A DNA stretch of 64,000 nt from Siphonodentalium dalli (GCA_032622095.1 CP136061.1:98081345-98145344); one strand, 5' to 3'; shown: positions 22,352 to 34,340, numbered from the stretch's first letter. A program made the numbers and translations. Notes: generated by a model from the sequence alone, not told the origin.

Positions 22352-23292
22352 TTCAGGTCCCAATTCATATTATAACAAGATACACAGAATTTATGTATTT
22401 ATATATATTGACATAAGACATTTTAGTTTACAAAAAGATTTAAGTTTAGCAGTTGGAATCATACTGTAAAGTATGTTTGGTTCTATCTAGCTTTCATCTG
22501 TGAAAACTTCAAATAGTTCAGGTTTGTTACCATTCAGCCTTCAGACTTTAGTATTTCAATCAAATTAAAGCTAAATTACACAATACAGTATAGGAACAGT
22601 GACAATTTGATCAAATCAACCTGGTTATCAGGTGGGATCTCATAATACCAAATGAATAATTAACGTAGAGATTAGTTCTAATTACTAGGGCCCTAACATA
22701 TACCGGCATATCAATTGGAAACAAATAGAACAACACAACATAATTTTGAGAGTGTTTAACTACAAACCTAGAATAAGAAATAATGACAAATGTTGCAGGA
22801 CTGTTCATTCTATCTTTTTCATCTCAGTCATACAGTGGCTCATATTATACATTTATATATTAGATTATATTATGCATTATTATGATCATATATTAATCTG
22901 TTATCATTATGTGTGTTTGTTTAATTCTGTTAAAAACAATGTTATCTTGTAAGTTGAAATAAATATGTTGGTTCATTGTGTCTTTTCTTTTGTGTATAAA
23001 TATAAATTGAATTCATGTATTAAATGAATTTTGTTTTCTAGCTTAAGTGACTCTGGTCATATTAATAGCTACTGAAAGTATAAAATTCTCTTTGGTTAAA
23101 AAATGAAAATCATCCTTCAGATATGCCCAAGATCACTCTCAGAGCATTGAAATTTCAAGAAATTTCCCGGGGGAGGCCCCCCGGACAGCCCCAATGAGTG
23201 GGGCCACCCCTCTCATACTCTCCCCTTCGGCAGTCGGCGATGACCTTCGATCATCGGGAGGTGTCCCCAAATAAAACCTGGATCAGGCCCTG
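22212..23292. mobile_element. 1.08-kb insertion in array unit 2
   Basis: Ends CAGGGCCTGACCCAG (left) and CTGGATCAGGCCCTG (right) are inverted copies. ACGGC flanks both sides (22,207-22,211 and 23,293-23,297). It contains 'gggcgcccaaac', two poly-A tracts, AT-rich DNA and a GC-rich right end. No transposase is visible. CAGGG ends resemble hAT elements, but a 5-bp duplication is not the usual 8 bp. Confidence 0.9.
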
Positions 23293-24706
23293 ACGGCCCG
23301 TTTTTCTTCGGAAAGTGGGGCCACGTCATAACAACTAAATTTTTAAGGCTCGCATAATTTTCAAGCATGCAAATGAACTTAGTAATTTGTCGCATTTGTG
23401 ACATCCGAATCAGGTAAACAAAACTAGTGGTCACACGGTATTGTAGAGTCTCATTTAACAAGTTGCATCTTGGGTGTACAAAAACATGTATAACACCTCG
23501 GGCCAAATTGATACATGCATGGGGAGAACTGAAACATATTAAAACAAACCAGAATACAGTGTACATGTACATGCATAAAGTGACATGTTTGAGTCGAGAA
23601 ATGACACATTGAAGAAACTGCTAGGTGTAAAATGTCCAAGTCTGCAAACAGTGTGTCTGTCATTTGCAGAATGAGCTCCCCAGAGGGTGACTTTAGTGAC
23701 ATCACCAAATTTACCATCTGGGAACCTCATTCCGCTTAGGCCTCAAATGGATCAGATTGAAGTTCCCCAGTTGAAGTTGGTGATGTCCATCCATTAGTCA
23801 CCTCAGTTATACATTTTATCTTCTGCATATTAGAGGATATAGAAACTTCCCAGAAGGGAACAAGAGCATAATACGCCTGTTTCTAGAGTAGAGTGACTGG
23901 CATGCAGACAGAACCCATATTTGAACTTGATCTGTATTCCAAATTTGGTTCAGTTCACTTGATTCAATCTAAAGTTACCATCCGGAAACCGCAAATCAGG
24001 TCAAATCTAAGTCGAAAAAGGGACATAACTCAGTCAAAATCATGCGGACGAAGCTCATATTCGAACTTGATCTGTATTTTGGGGTGGTAAACTAATATTC
24101 CAAATTTGGTTCAGTTCACTTGATTCAATCTAAAGTTAACATCCGGAAACCAAAAGCGGACGGACGGACGGCGGATGGCTCGACGGACGGACGGACACCC
24201 ATTTACATAATACGACCATTTTTTCAAACGGGCGTATAAAAAGTAACTCAAACAATGTTAATTTGAGACGACTATAGATACTTCCCAGAAGATTAGATCT
24301 AAGCAGAATGAGGTGCCCAGAGGGTGCGGGATAGCATCACTAAATTCACCCTCTGAGGACCTCATCTGCAAATGACAGACACACTATTACTTGGAAACAC
24401 AGAATCTCTAGAACAGAAAATGCAAACATTTTGAAACCATTTACGATGGCGAACCTCCATTTTAAATTTCAAATATATCAAATATCTGCACGGACGGATA
24501 ACAACCAATATTTCCAGATAAAGAGAGATAAGATGGATATGTCTAGAATGGAAAATGAGAACAAGGTCATTTATACCTCTTTTTGAAAGCAGTCATGATG
24601 ACGAATCTCCGTACCAAATTTCAATCAGATCAAATAATACAGATATATATGACCAGAGGGACGGGCAGACAGACATGCGGACAGACAGACAAATCCAGTA
24701 TACGGC

Positions 24707-24806
24707 CAGGGCCTGACCCAGCCCGTTTTCGACGCCGGTATACCGGGTTTGGGGACATTGAGTTTGGGCGCCCAAACAAATTGAAGGCAAAAAAAAAAAA
24801 AATATT

Positions 24807-24842
<36 letters not shown>

Positions 24843-25784
24843 CTAAATTCAGGTCCCAATTCATATTATAACAAGATACACAGAATTTATGTATTTATAT
24901 ATATTGACATAAGACATTTTAGTTTACAAAAAGATTTAAGTTTAGCAGTTGGAATCATACTGTAAAGTATGTTTGGTTCTATCTAGCTTTCATCTGTGAA
25001 AACTTCAAATAGTTCAGGTTTGTTACCATTCAGCCTTCAGACTTTAGTATTTCAATCAAATTAAAGCTAAATTACACAATACAGTATAGGAACAGTGACA
25101 ATTTGATCAAATCAACCTGGTTATCAGGTGGGATCTCATAATACCAAATGAATAATTAACGTAGAGATTAGTTCTAATTACTAGGGCCCTAACATATACC
25201 GGCATATCAATTGGAAACAAATAGAACACAACATAATTTTGAGAGTGTTTAACTACAAACCTAGAATAAGAAATAATGACAAATGTTGCAGGACTGTTCA
25301 TTCTATCTTTTTCATCTCAGTCATACAGTGGCTCATATTATACATTTATATATTAGATTATATTATGCATTATTATGATCATATATTAATCTGTTATCAT
25401 TATGTGTGTTTGTTTAATTCTGTTAAAAACAATGTTATCTTGAAAGTTGAAATAAATATGTTGGTTCATTGTGTCTTTTCTTTTGTGTATAAATATAAAT
25501 TGAATTCATGTATTAAATGAATTTTGTTTTCTAGCTTAAGTGACTCTGGTCATATTAATAGCTACTGAAAGTATAAAATTCTCTTTGGTTAAAAAATGAA
25601 AATCATCCTTCAGATATGCCCAAGATCACTCTCAGAGCATTGAAATTTCAAGAAATTTCCCGGGGAGGCCCCCCGGACAGCCCCAATGAGTGGGGCCACC
25701 CCTCTCATACTCTCCCCTTCGGCAGTCGGCGATGACCTTCGATCATCGGGAGGTGTCCCCAAATAAAACCTGGATCAGGCCCTG
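24707..25784. mobile_element. Same insertion in array unit 3
   Basis: Identical position and ends, again flanked by ACGGC. It differs from the unit-2 copy by poly-A length and a few small indels (for example 'agaacacaac' where others have 'agaacaacacaac'). Confidence 0.9.
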
Positions 25785-27195
25785 ACGGCCCGTTTTTCTT
25801 CGGAAAGTGGGGCCACGTCATAACAACTAAATTTTTAAGGCTCGCATAATTTTCAAGCATGCAAATGAACTTAGTAATTTGTCGCATTTGTGACATCCGA
25901 ATCAGGTAAACAAAACTAGTGGTCACACGGTATTGTAGAGTCTCATTTAACAAGTTGCATCTTGGGTGTACAAAAACATGTATAACACCTCGGGCCAAAT
26001 TGATACATGCATGGGGAGAACTGAAACATATTAAAACAAACCAGAATACAGTGTACATGTACATGCATAAAGTGACATGTTTGAGTCGAGAAATGACACA
26101 TTGAAGAAACTGCTAGGTGTAAAATGTCCAAGTCTGCAAACAGTGTGTCTGTCATTTGCAGAATGAGCTCCCCAGAGGGTGACTTTAGTGACATCACCAA
26201 ATGTACCATCTGGGAACCTCATTCCGCTTAGGCCTCAAATGGATCAGATTGAAGTTCCCCAGTTGAAGTTGGTGATGTCCATCCATTAGTCACCTCAGTT
26301 ATACATTTTATCTTCTGCATATTAGAGGATATAGAAACTTCCCAGAAGGGAACAAGAGCATAATATGCCTGTTTCTAGAGTAGAGTGAGGCATGCAGACA
26401 GAACCCATATTTGAACTTGATCTGTATTCCAAATTTGGTTCAGTTCACTTGATTCAATCTAAAGTTACCATCCGGAAACCGCAAATCAGGTCAAATCTAA
26501 GTCGAAAAAGGGACATAACTCAGTCAAAATCATGCGGACGAAGCTCATATTCGAACTTGATCTGTATTTTGGGGTGGTAAACTAATATTCCAAATTTGGT
26601 TCAGTTCACTTGATTCAATCTAAAGTTAACATCCGGAAACCAAAAGCGGACGGACGGACGGCAGATGGCTCGACGGACGGACGGACACCCATTTACATAA
26701 TACGACCATTTTTTCAAACGGGCGTATAAAAAGTAACTCAAACAATGTTAATTTGAGACGACTATAGATACTTCCCAGAAGATTAGATCTAAGCAGAATG
26801 AGGTGCCCAGAGGGTGCGGGATAGCATCACTAAATTCACCCTCTGAGGACCTCATCTGCAAATGACAGACACACTATTACTTGGAAACACAGAATCTCTA
26901 GAACAGAAAATGCAAACATTTTGAAACCATTTACGATGGCGAACCTCCATTTTAAATTTCAAATATATCAAATATCTGCACGGACGGATAACAACCAATA
27001 TTTCCAGATAAAGAGAGATAAGATGGATATGTCTAGAATGGAAAATGAGAACAAGGTCATTTATACCTCTTTTTGAAGCAGTCATGATGACGAATCTCCG
27101 TACCAAATTTCAATCAGATCAAATAATACAGATATATATGACCAGAGGGACGGGCAGACAGACATGCGGACAGACAGACAAATCCAGTATACGGC

Positions 27196-28274
27196 CAGGG
27201 CCTGACCCAGCCCGTTTTCGACGCCGGTATACCGGGTTTGGGGACATTGAGTTTGGGCGCCCAAACAAATTGAAGGCAAAAAAAAAAAAAATATTTAAAA
27301 AAAAAAAAAAAAAAAAAAAATAATTTTTTTAAATTCAGGTCCCAATTCATATTATAACAAGATACACAGAATTTATGTATTTATATATATTGACATAAGA
27401 CATTTTAGTTTACAAAAAGATTTAAGTTTAGCAGTTGGAATCATACTGTAAAGTATGTTTGGTTCTATCTAGCTTTCATCTGTGAAAACTTCAAATAGTT
27501 CAGGTTTGTTACCATTCAGCCTTCAGACTTTAGTATTTCAATCAAATTAAAGCTAAATTACACAATACAGTATAGGAACAGTGACAATTTGATCAAATCA
27601 ACCTGGTTATCAGGTGGGATCTCATAATACCAAATGAATAATTAACGTAGAGATTAGTTCTAATTACTAGGGCCCTAACATATACCGGCATATCAATTGG
27701 AAACAAATAGAACAACACAACATAATTTTGAGAGTGTTTAACTACAAACCTAGAATAAGAAATAATGACAAATGTTGCAGGACTGTTCATTCTATCTTTT
27801 TCATCTCAGTCATACAGTGGCTCATATTATACATTTATATATTAGATTATATTATGCATTATTATGATCATATATTAATCTGTTATCATTATGTGTGTTT
27901 GTTTAATTCTGTTAAAAACAATGTTATCTTGTAAGTTGAAATAAATATGTTGGTTCATTGTGTCTTTTCTTTTGTGTATAAATATAAATTGAATTCATGT
28001 ATTAAATGAATTTTGTTTTCTAGCTTAAGTGACTCTGGTCATATTAATAGCTACTGAAAGTATAAAATTCTCTTTGGTTAAAAAATGAAAATCATCCTTC
28101 AGATATGCCCAAGATCACTCTCAGAGCATTGAAATTTCAAGAAATTTCCCGGGGGAGGCCCCCCGGACAGCCCCAATGAGTGGGGCCACCCCTCTCATAC
28201 TCTCCCCTTCGGCAGTCGGCGATGACCTTCGATCATCGGGAGGTGTCCCCAAATAAAACCTGGATCAGGCCCTG
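27196..28274. mobile_element. Same insertion in array unit 4
   Basis: Third copy at the same site with the same ends and ACGGC flanks. The poly-A tract is shorter than in units 2 and 3. Confidence 0.9.
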
Positions 28275-29793
28275 ACGGCCCGTTTTTCTTCGGAAAGTGG
28301 GGCCACGTCATAACAACTAAATTTTTAAGGCTCGCATAATTTTCAAGCATGCAAATGAACTTAGTAATTTGTCGCATTTGTGACATCCGAATCAGGTAAA
28401 CAAAACTAGTGGTCACACGGTATTGTAGAGTCTCATTTAACAAGTTGCATCTTGGGTGTACAAAAACATGTATAACACCTCGGGCCAAATTGATACATGC
28501 ATGGGGAGAACTGAAACATATTAAAACAAACCAGAATACAGTGTACATGTACATGCATAAAGTGACATGTTTGAGTCGAGAAATGACACATTGAAGAAAC
28601 TGCTAGGTGTAAAATGTCCAAGTCTGCAAACAGTGTGTCTGTCATTTGCAGAATGAGCTCCCCAGAGGGTGACTTTAGTGACATCACCAAATTTACCATC
28701 TGGGAACCTCATTCCGCTTAGGCCTCAAATGGATCAGATTGAAGTTCCCCAGTTGAAGTTGGTGATGTCCATCCATTAGTCACCTCAGTTATACATTTTA
28801 TCTTCTGCATATTAGAGGATATAGAAACTTCCCAGAAGGGAACAAGAGCATAATACGCCTGTTTCTAGAGTAGAGTGAGGCATGCAGACAGAACCCATAT
28901 TTGAACTTGATCTGTATTCCAAATTTGGTTCAGTTCACTTGATTCATTCTAAAGTTACCATCCGGAAACCGCAAATCAGGTCAAATCTAAGTCGAAAAAG
29001 GGACATAACTCAGTCAAAATCATGCGGACGAAGCTCATATTCGAACTTGATCTGTATTTTGGGGTGGTAAACTAATATTCCAAATTTGGTTCAGTTCACT
29101 TGATTCAATCTAAAGTTAACATCCGGAAACCAAAAGCGGACGGACGGACGGCGGATGGCTCGACGGACGGACGGACAACCCATTTACATAATACGACCAT
29201 TTTTTCAAACGGGCGTATAAAAAGTAACTCAAACAATGTTAATTTGAGACAACTATAGATACTTCCCAGAAGATTAGATCTAAGCAGAATGAGGTGCCCA
29301 GAGGGTGCGGGATAGCATCACTAAATTCACCCTCTGAGGACCTCATCTGCAAATGACAGACACACTATTACTTGGAAACACAGAATCTCTAGAACAGAAA
29401 ATGCAAACATTTTGAAACCATTTACGATGGCGAACCTCCATTTTAAATTTCAAATATATCAAATATCTGCACGGACGGATAACAACCAATATTTCCAGAT
29501 AAAGAGACATAAGATGGATATGTCTAGAATGGAAAATGAGAACAAGGTCATTTATACCTCTTTTTGAAAGCAGTCATGATGACGAATCTCCGTACCAAAT
29601 TTCAATCAGATCAAATAATACAGATATATATGACCAGAGGGACGGGCAGACAGACATGCGGACACACAGACAAATCCAGTATACGGCCCGTTTTTCTTCG
29701 GAAAGTGGGGCCACGTCATAACAACTAAATTTTTAAGGCTCGTATAATTTTCAAGCATGCAAATGAATTTAGTAATTTGTGGCATTTGTGACA

Positions 29794-30570
29794 TTTGGCA
29801 ATCAAAGTAGGTCGAAAAATACTCGATAAACAGTATGTACTAATACACAGACTTAATTTGTCATAGAAAGTCTTTCCGATGCCTTTATGACACAGTTCGT
29901 GATGACTATAGCTCCACCGGAGAGTTCGTCTCAGGTGAGCTAAAAACTGATAAAGTCGGTAAAAATAGGCGGACGGAACGAAACTTTGAACTTGACTTGT
30001 ATATGAGTAATCCATTATGCCAAATTTTAAAACCAAAAGATAAAAATAATCGTCAAATTATAAGTCAACAAGGACCATAACTTTGGTATAAATAAATAGG
30101 CGGACGGAACTCAATTAGTAATCCATTTACCAAATTTGAAAACAAATCAGATAACTAAAACTAAAGTAATCACACAAAAACAAAATTAATAAAAAAAATT
30201 CTATATCAACAAGGACAATAACTCTGGTAAAAATGGGCGGACCGAAACCCAATTCGAACTTGACCTGTATTTTCATGTGGGTAATCCACTTACTTAAGTT
30301 GAGAAACAAAATCGGACAATTAAAACAAACTAAAGTTATCAACCGGAAACCAAAATAATCGGCAAATTGTACGTCGACAAGGACCATAACTCCGGCAAAA
30401 ATCGGCAGCCCGAACACAAATTCGAACATGACTTGTATTTCCGTGTGGGTAATCCACATACGAAATATGAAAACAATCAGATAACTAAAATTAAAGTTAT
30501 CATCCGGAAACCAGCTGGATGGGTGAACGAACGTAATGACGCCCTGACGGACGGATACAGCTGATTTTTA
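29794..30570. repeat. Degenerate ~130-165-bp repeats with 'accataactc' motif
   Basis: Four imperfect units contain 'aaggaccataactctggt', 'gggcggaccgaaaccc', 'ttcgaacttgacctgtatt' and 'gtaatccactt', ending in a 'gccctgacggacggata' tail at about 30,540. It is related to blocks at 20,040-20,300, 42,300-42,745 and 51,895-52,475. Minus-strand open frames through it are repeat artefacts. Confidence 0.75.
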
Positions 30571-30599
30571 TAGTCTCCAGATTTTTTTTGTTCGGGGGG

Positions 30600-30850
30600 C
30601 GGTTCGGGGGACAATTAGATGCAGTGACTCTCAATGGAAAAATCGAGAGTAAAAAATATTTACACTTGAACGCAGTTCAGCCGATGTTTTCCATGGAGTT
30701 GTACCGTCGATTTGCTCCAGATTTTATGCGAAGTTTGACCCGCAAAGTTAATAGAATGATACATTCCTCCAGTTGGCATAGCTCTGAATACTAACTTATC
30801 AGTTTCATGCACCGAACAAGTCCACAATAACGCTCTTAAATTTTACCATA
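30600..30850. repeat. Dispersed repeat, partial copy
   Basis: Shares 'ccatggagttgtaccgtcga', 'gatacattcctccagttggc' and 'atactaacttatcag' with 43,500-43,640 and, less well, with 18,870-19,000. Confidence 0.7.
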
Positions 30851-31047
30851 TATCAGGAAGAGACTATATATATATATCAATTAATTGTCCCATGCCGAAC
30901 AAAAGTCGAGACCCGTTTTATACTAAATTCTATGACCTGAATAAGTCATTCTATATAATTATGTTATTAAAATATTTATTTAACTTAATTATGTTTCCAT
31001 ATATATTTTGATCGCGGACCGGGATGTTATAAAACGAGCATAATTTT

Positions 31048-31595
31048 AGCTAGATCATGCCATGAATCTCTTCTCTGGCTAACGCCCGTAGAGATCATAT
31101 ATTCCACCAGTACAAAACCTTGGAACTTTTTGAAGGAAACCTTATAAAGTTGAAAAAAAATAACACGTGGAATATATTTCGTAATGGTTATCTTTTCCTT
31201 ATTAGTGTACACATGTACTTCACTAATTATGTGAAGGTCACAACTCGAAAATACATGCTTTTCTGTGACTTCTGAGAGCCGATGTCGCAATAAACATTCA
31301 ATTCAACATCAAAAAATCCATAATTGTCATAAACGCCAACAAAAATCGCCCACAAAGTCATGCACTTAAATGGCGAAATTTCGAATTGGAACCTTCACCT
31401 ACAGGCTACAGTGAAGTACATTATTAAGAAACAGATAATAACGAAGAAATATATTCCGTGTGTTATTTTTTCGATTTTTATAAGGTTCCCCAGGGTTCCC
31501 TGTCAAAACTTTAAAAAGTTCCCAGGTTTTGTACTGGTGGAATATGATCTATACGGGCGTTAGCCATAGTAGAGATTCATATGGCATGATCTAAA
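31048..31595. repeat. Inverted repeat pair (~180-bp arms)
   Basis: The left arm (31,048-31,235: 'gatcatgccatgaatctc', 'taacgcccgtagagatcata', 'ccaccagtacaaaacc') is mirrored at 31,415-31,595 ('ggttttgtactggtgg', 'gagattcatatggcatgatc'). A diverged copy of one arm occurs at 54,265-54,410. The spacer is about 180 bp. Confidence 0.8.
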
Positions 31596-31818
31596 TCTAA
31601 AGCCTTCAAATCGCCATGTGGTTTTGAAGAATTCTTCGTCCTAAGGAATGGTGCAATTCTATTTTGCTGCATGGCATGCGCCTTAAGCCCGAAATGGAAT
31701 ACCAAGCAAAATTTCAACTCTGCCTATGGGCTATACACTGCATGGACAATGTTTGACACTGTTCTGAGAAGTAGAATAACAATCGTAAATTGACGTAATT
31801 TAAAAGTGACACACATAC

Positions 31819-32022
31819 CTTGCTAATCCTCCTCCTGTCAAGCCGTAATATTGCTTGGTGGTTTCCGACAGATCTGCACTGGTTCTGGTGCTCTCTCAGA
31901 GATACCGTGCTCATAATATACCGGATTTCATCTTTGCGTTGTAACACGTTCCTATATTGCACGGGGTCCTGGCTCGGGTGGAGAGGTATGCCAGGATTCG
32001 ACCATTTACGCACCACTTGCAT
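31819..32022 (-). CDS. Gene 2, first coding exon
   Basis: 68 codons from ATG at 32,022 to a strong donor (AGCAAG|GTATGTG), ending in phase 0. The frame stays open 5' of this ATG to 32,034; I chose the ATG because it has A at -3 and is the first in this frame. The peptide starts MQVVRKWSNPGIPLHPSQDP and ends RLDRRRISK. It is basic, with mixed charged and polar residues, no signal peptide and no membrane segment, and I do not recognise the family. A promoter-like cluster lies about 60-75 bp upstream and a short overlapping upstream ORF starts 16 nt before the ATG. The next exon found (16,008-16,229) is in matching phase; other exons could lie in the 15.6-kb gap. Confidence 0.68.
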
Positions 32023-32038
32023 CGTCCACCCCACCCAT
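32006..32038 (-). other. Overlapping upstream ORF of gene 2
   Basis: ATG at 32,038 (G at -3, G at +4) opens a 10-codon frame (MGGVDDASGA) ending TAA at 32,006, past the main ATG at 32,022. If transcribed, ribosomes starting here would miss the main start, so it could lower gene 2 translation. The transcript start is not known. Confidence 0.45.
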
Positions 32039-32079
32039 TACCTTCTCCAACGTACTGGGAGTTTGCTGGTCCGAGTGTG

Positions 32080-32098
32080 CTTCCTGTGACGTCACGTG
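32080..32098. promoter_or_regulatory. CRE / E-box / ETS cluster, probable bidirectional promoter
   Basis: TGACGTCA (32,087-32,094, a perfect CRE), CACGTG (32,093-32,098, E-box) and CTTCCTGT (32,080-32,087, ETS-like) overlap within 19 bp. They sit between gene 2's start (minus strand) and a possible first exon at 32,154 (plus strand). No TATA box is evident. CRE plus ETS clusters are common in TATA-less, bidirectional animal promoters. Confidence 0.6.
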
Positions 32099-32153
32099 GT
32101 TACGACTGGGCCGGGAAGTTTTAAAGGACGTTGGAAGTTGAATAACGTTCACG

Positions 32154-32175
32154 ATGCCGAAGGCATACACGGAAG
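32154..32175 (+). CDS. Possible first coding exon of a divergent gene
   Basis: ATG (A at -3) opens MPKAYTE then one base before a good donor GAAG|GTATGC. It lies about 60 bp from the CRE/ETS cluster, facing away from gene 2. The exon is only 22 nt, so it is supported by start context, donor and promoter position rather than coding statistics. The following exon was not identified with confidence. A GC-richer segment ending TTGAAAG|GTAATC at 32,655 could belong to the same transcript, but its left border is unclear. Confidence 0.35.
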
Positions 32176-32858
32176 GTATGCAGTATTTATATTTAAGCAT
32201 GTTATGCATCATGCATGTGTTGCGAGGAACCAGGGCAGACGACGCAAATATATCTATCATTTGGAATATTGTAATTCAAACCCATATATAGCAGAGGCGT
32301 ATAGATATAGGCCTACGGGTTTGGCACAATGTGCAATCAGATTATTGCAGTATGTCGAAATGCGCTTCTCGATCATTATATGACCGTTTGTGACACGCAT
32401 TTTAGCGAAAATTACACGCTGCTGAATTGCAAACACTGAATGGACCGTATTTCAATATACATTTAATTATTTCCCCTTTATTTCTTCAGTTAAACCAGCA
32501 GTCAGATGCTCGTAGCCCGTTTATATATAACCATGGGTATATGCCAGATATAACCGTACAAAAAAAAAAACGCCGTTCTTTTTACCGTATATTTATCCAT
32601 GGTGTGCGTGCCTGTGGTTGTCCGTAACATGGTGCCCGGTGTTATTGCTTTGAAAGGTAATCATGTTCGACTGGTGTTGTCAGATTGGTAATATGAGATT
32701 AGCGGTTTATATGTCTTGTCTGGTCACATTTACTGTTTGAACTTTGTCTGAAATAGACGCACTTTTTATACTAGAATTTGCGCAACAGGAGCGCAGGGAA
32801 ATCATAGCACGTCGAGTTGGTTTAAGGGTTTTTAGAAAAAGTATTTATATGATATAGA
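32176..32858. other. Unassigned stretch after the divergent start
   Basis: Mostly AT-rich. A GC-richer part at about 32,590-32,655 (after 'tttatccatgg', ending before a GTAATC donor) reads openly in one frame as ...VPVVVRNMVPGVIALK. An 11-A run at 32,560-32,570 breaks its link to the open frame upstream. This may be an exon or alternative first exon but remains unproven. Confidence 0.3.
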
Positions 32859-33930
32859 CAGAGACGTGGCGACAGGAGGGGGTTGGGGTGTCTCACCCCC
32901 CCCCCCCCCAACTTTGGTCAAAATGTTCAACAGTTGGAAATTTCAATACCTGCCAAAACATTAGTTGGAAATTTCACACCAACATTAAGTTGAAAATGTT
33001 CTTGTAGCTTGATTTTCAAACAATTTATTTGCATATTTTCCTATTTTTGGTAAATATTTTGGACTGAAATGGTCATCAGTCGGAAATTTCCAACCTTAGG
33101 AGGGTGACAGGTTGGAAATTTCCAACACATGGACAGTTTGTGTCCTGGTCCCTCCCCCGTGGCCAGTCAAAAAACTGCTAGTTAATTTAAGAAAACGATA
33201 TTGTCATGCATTTGGTCAACATTGTCATCAGTTGAAATTTTCCAACCTAAGTGGGGGTGTCAGGTTTGAAATGTCCAACTCTAGGAAGGTTTGAGGCTAG
33301 TCTAGATGATAGGATTTTGAGATTTTCTTGTTCAGATTAAAAAAAATTTGCACACCGGGCCGACTATCGTTGTCATTGTCCCTTACCCCGTGGCCGATAC
33401 AAAACTGCTAATTAGTTTAACAAAACAATATTTTACTTCATTTGGTCAAACTTGTGGACTGAAATAGTCATCAGTTGGAGAGTTTTCCAACCTGAGGGGG
33501 AGTATGAGGTTTGAAATTTCCAACACCAGGAAAGGTTCAGTTGAGGCCAGTCTAGATGCATGCTAGGATTTAATATTTTCTTTTATAGTTTTAAAAAATT
33601 TCTCACACCGGGCCGAAGAACCATGGTCAACACGGTGTGTCCCCACCTCTTGCCCGTAGCCGTCGGCATTTGTCTGGAGTTAGACCATTCGATGCTATGA
33701 TTTATGCAATTGTTCAGGTTAAACTATCTGAATTTTCAAACCTGGAATATAGAACCATGTTTAAAAAATATATATATAGGATATATATAGGATAGTAGGT
33801 GTGAGCACTGATGTACAAGGGGGATGGTGCAAATGGAATTTGTGTTTGGGGTGATTCTGATTCAAGGGGGTGCAGTTGGAATTTCCCATGGTGGACACCC
33901 CCTAACGGAAACTATATAGCCACGTCCCTG
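32859..33930. mobile_element. hAT-type element (1,072 bp) with 8-bp duplication
   Basis: Ends CAGAGACGTGGC and GCCACGTCCCTG, with identical flanking octamers GATATAGA (32,851-32,858 and 33,931-33,938). The interior has repeated units with 'ggttggaaatttccaac', 'gtggccagtcaaaaaactgc' and 'cacaccgggccga'. No transposase was seen. Diverged relatives occur near 8,020-8,972, 14,505-14,640 and 34,305-34,450. Confidence 0.9.
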
Positions 33931-34100
33931 GATATAGAGAGGCAAACAGAACAATACCATATATATACAATATTCGGTTGCATCTAATTTGGATTTATTG
34001 GGATGTCTTTAGTGCACTTTTGTGATTACGAGAGCTCATTTCCCCCTGATTTCTGCTCAATATGTGGTCTTCTTCTTTAAAAGTTTTATATGATTTCAAA

Positions 34101-34262
34101 CAGGGGTGGCACCAGGATATCCCCGACAGGTGGGGGGGGGGGCTTTAGCTGCCGGGTTGACCATTACATAACTCACCGAAGGGGGATGGCTATGACTCCC
34201 CGACAGGGCTGGGATGTAGCCCCTGACCCCCCCCCCCCCCCCCCCCCCCCCGGTGCCACCCA
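34101..34262. mobile_element. Short inverted-repeat element with poly-G/poly-C
   Basis: CAGGGGTGGCACC at the left pairs with GGTGCCACCC at the right. Internal G and C homopolymers (C run at 34,227-34,251) are also complementary. Ends resemble hAT MITEs, but no clean target duplication is seen. Confidence 0.6.
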
Positions 34263-34340
34263 ACATAATTTAGTATCGATTATTTAGCATGGGGTGTCAA
34301 GTAGGGACTTGCCGATAGGGGTGGTTATGCAGGGTCTAAC

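Larger units (their letters stand above)
19514..29793. repeat. Five-unit tandem array (1.4/2.5-kb units), in gene 2 intron
   Basis: Unit starts (tccgaatc) lie at 19,514, 20,907, 23,404, 25,896 and 28,386. Homology ends at 29,793, so whole units are present. Units 1 and 5 are 1,393 and 1,408 bp; units 2-4 are 2,497, 2,492 and 2,490 bp because they carry a ~1.08-kb insertion at the same site. Units 2-5 are almost identical and unit 1 is more diverged at its left. Each unit contains both ends of a MITE-B-like element (e.g. 'tctgtcatttgcagaatgag' at 19,760 and its inverted partner near 20,480), a 'ggacggacggac' tract and a 'gggacataactcagtcaaaa' block. Recurrent short open frames simply repeat with the unit and look non-coding. 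Confidence 0.95.

Noticed and set aside
22130-22375. Lys-rich or Phe-rich open frames near poly-A tracts
   Set aside because: They are translations of A/T homopolymers at the start of the 1.08-kb insertions.
23213-28712. Identical 60-119-residue open frames recurring every ~2.49 kb
   Set aside because: They repeat only because the array unit repeats. They overlap on both strands, include MITE ends and show no domain.
32427-32627. Plus-strand frame crossing an 11-A run as a single exon
   Set aside because: The A run shifts the frame relative to the most protein-like part (VPVVVRNMVPGVIALK), so no consistent exon could be drawn. Kept only as a note in the features.
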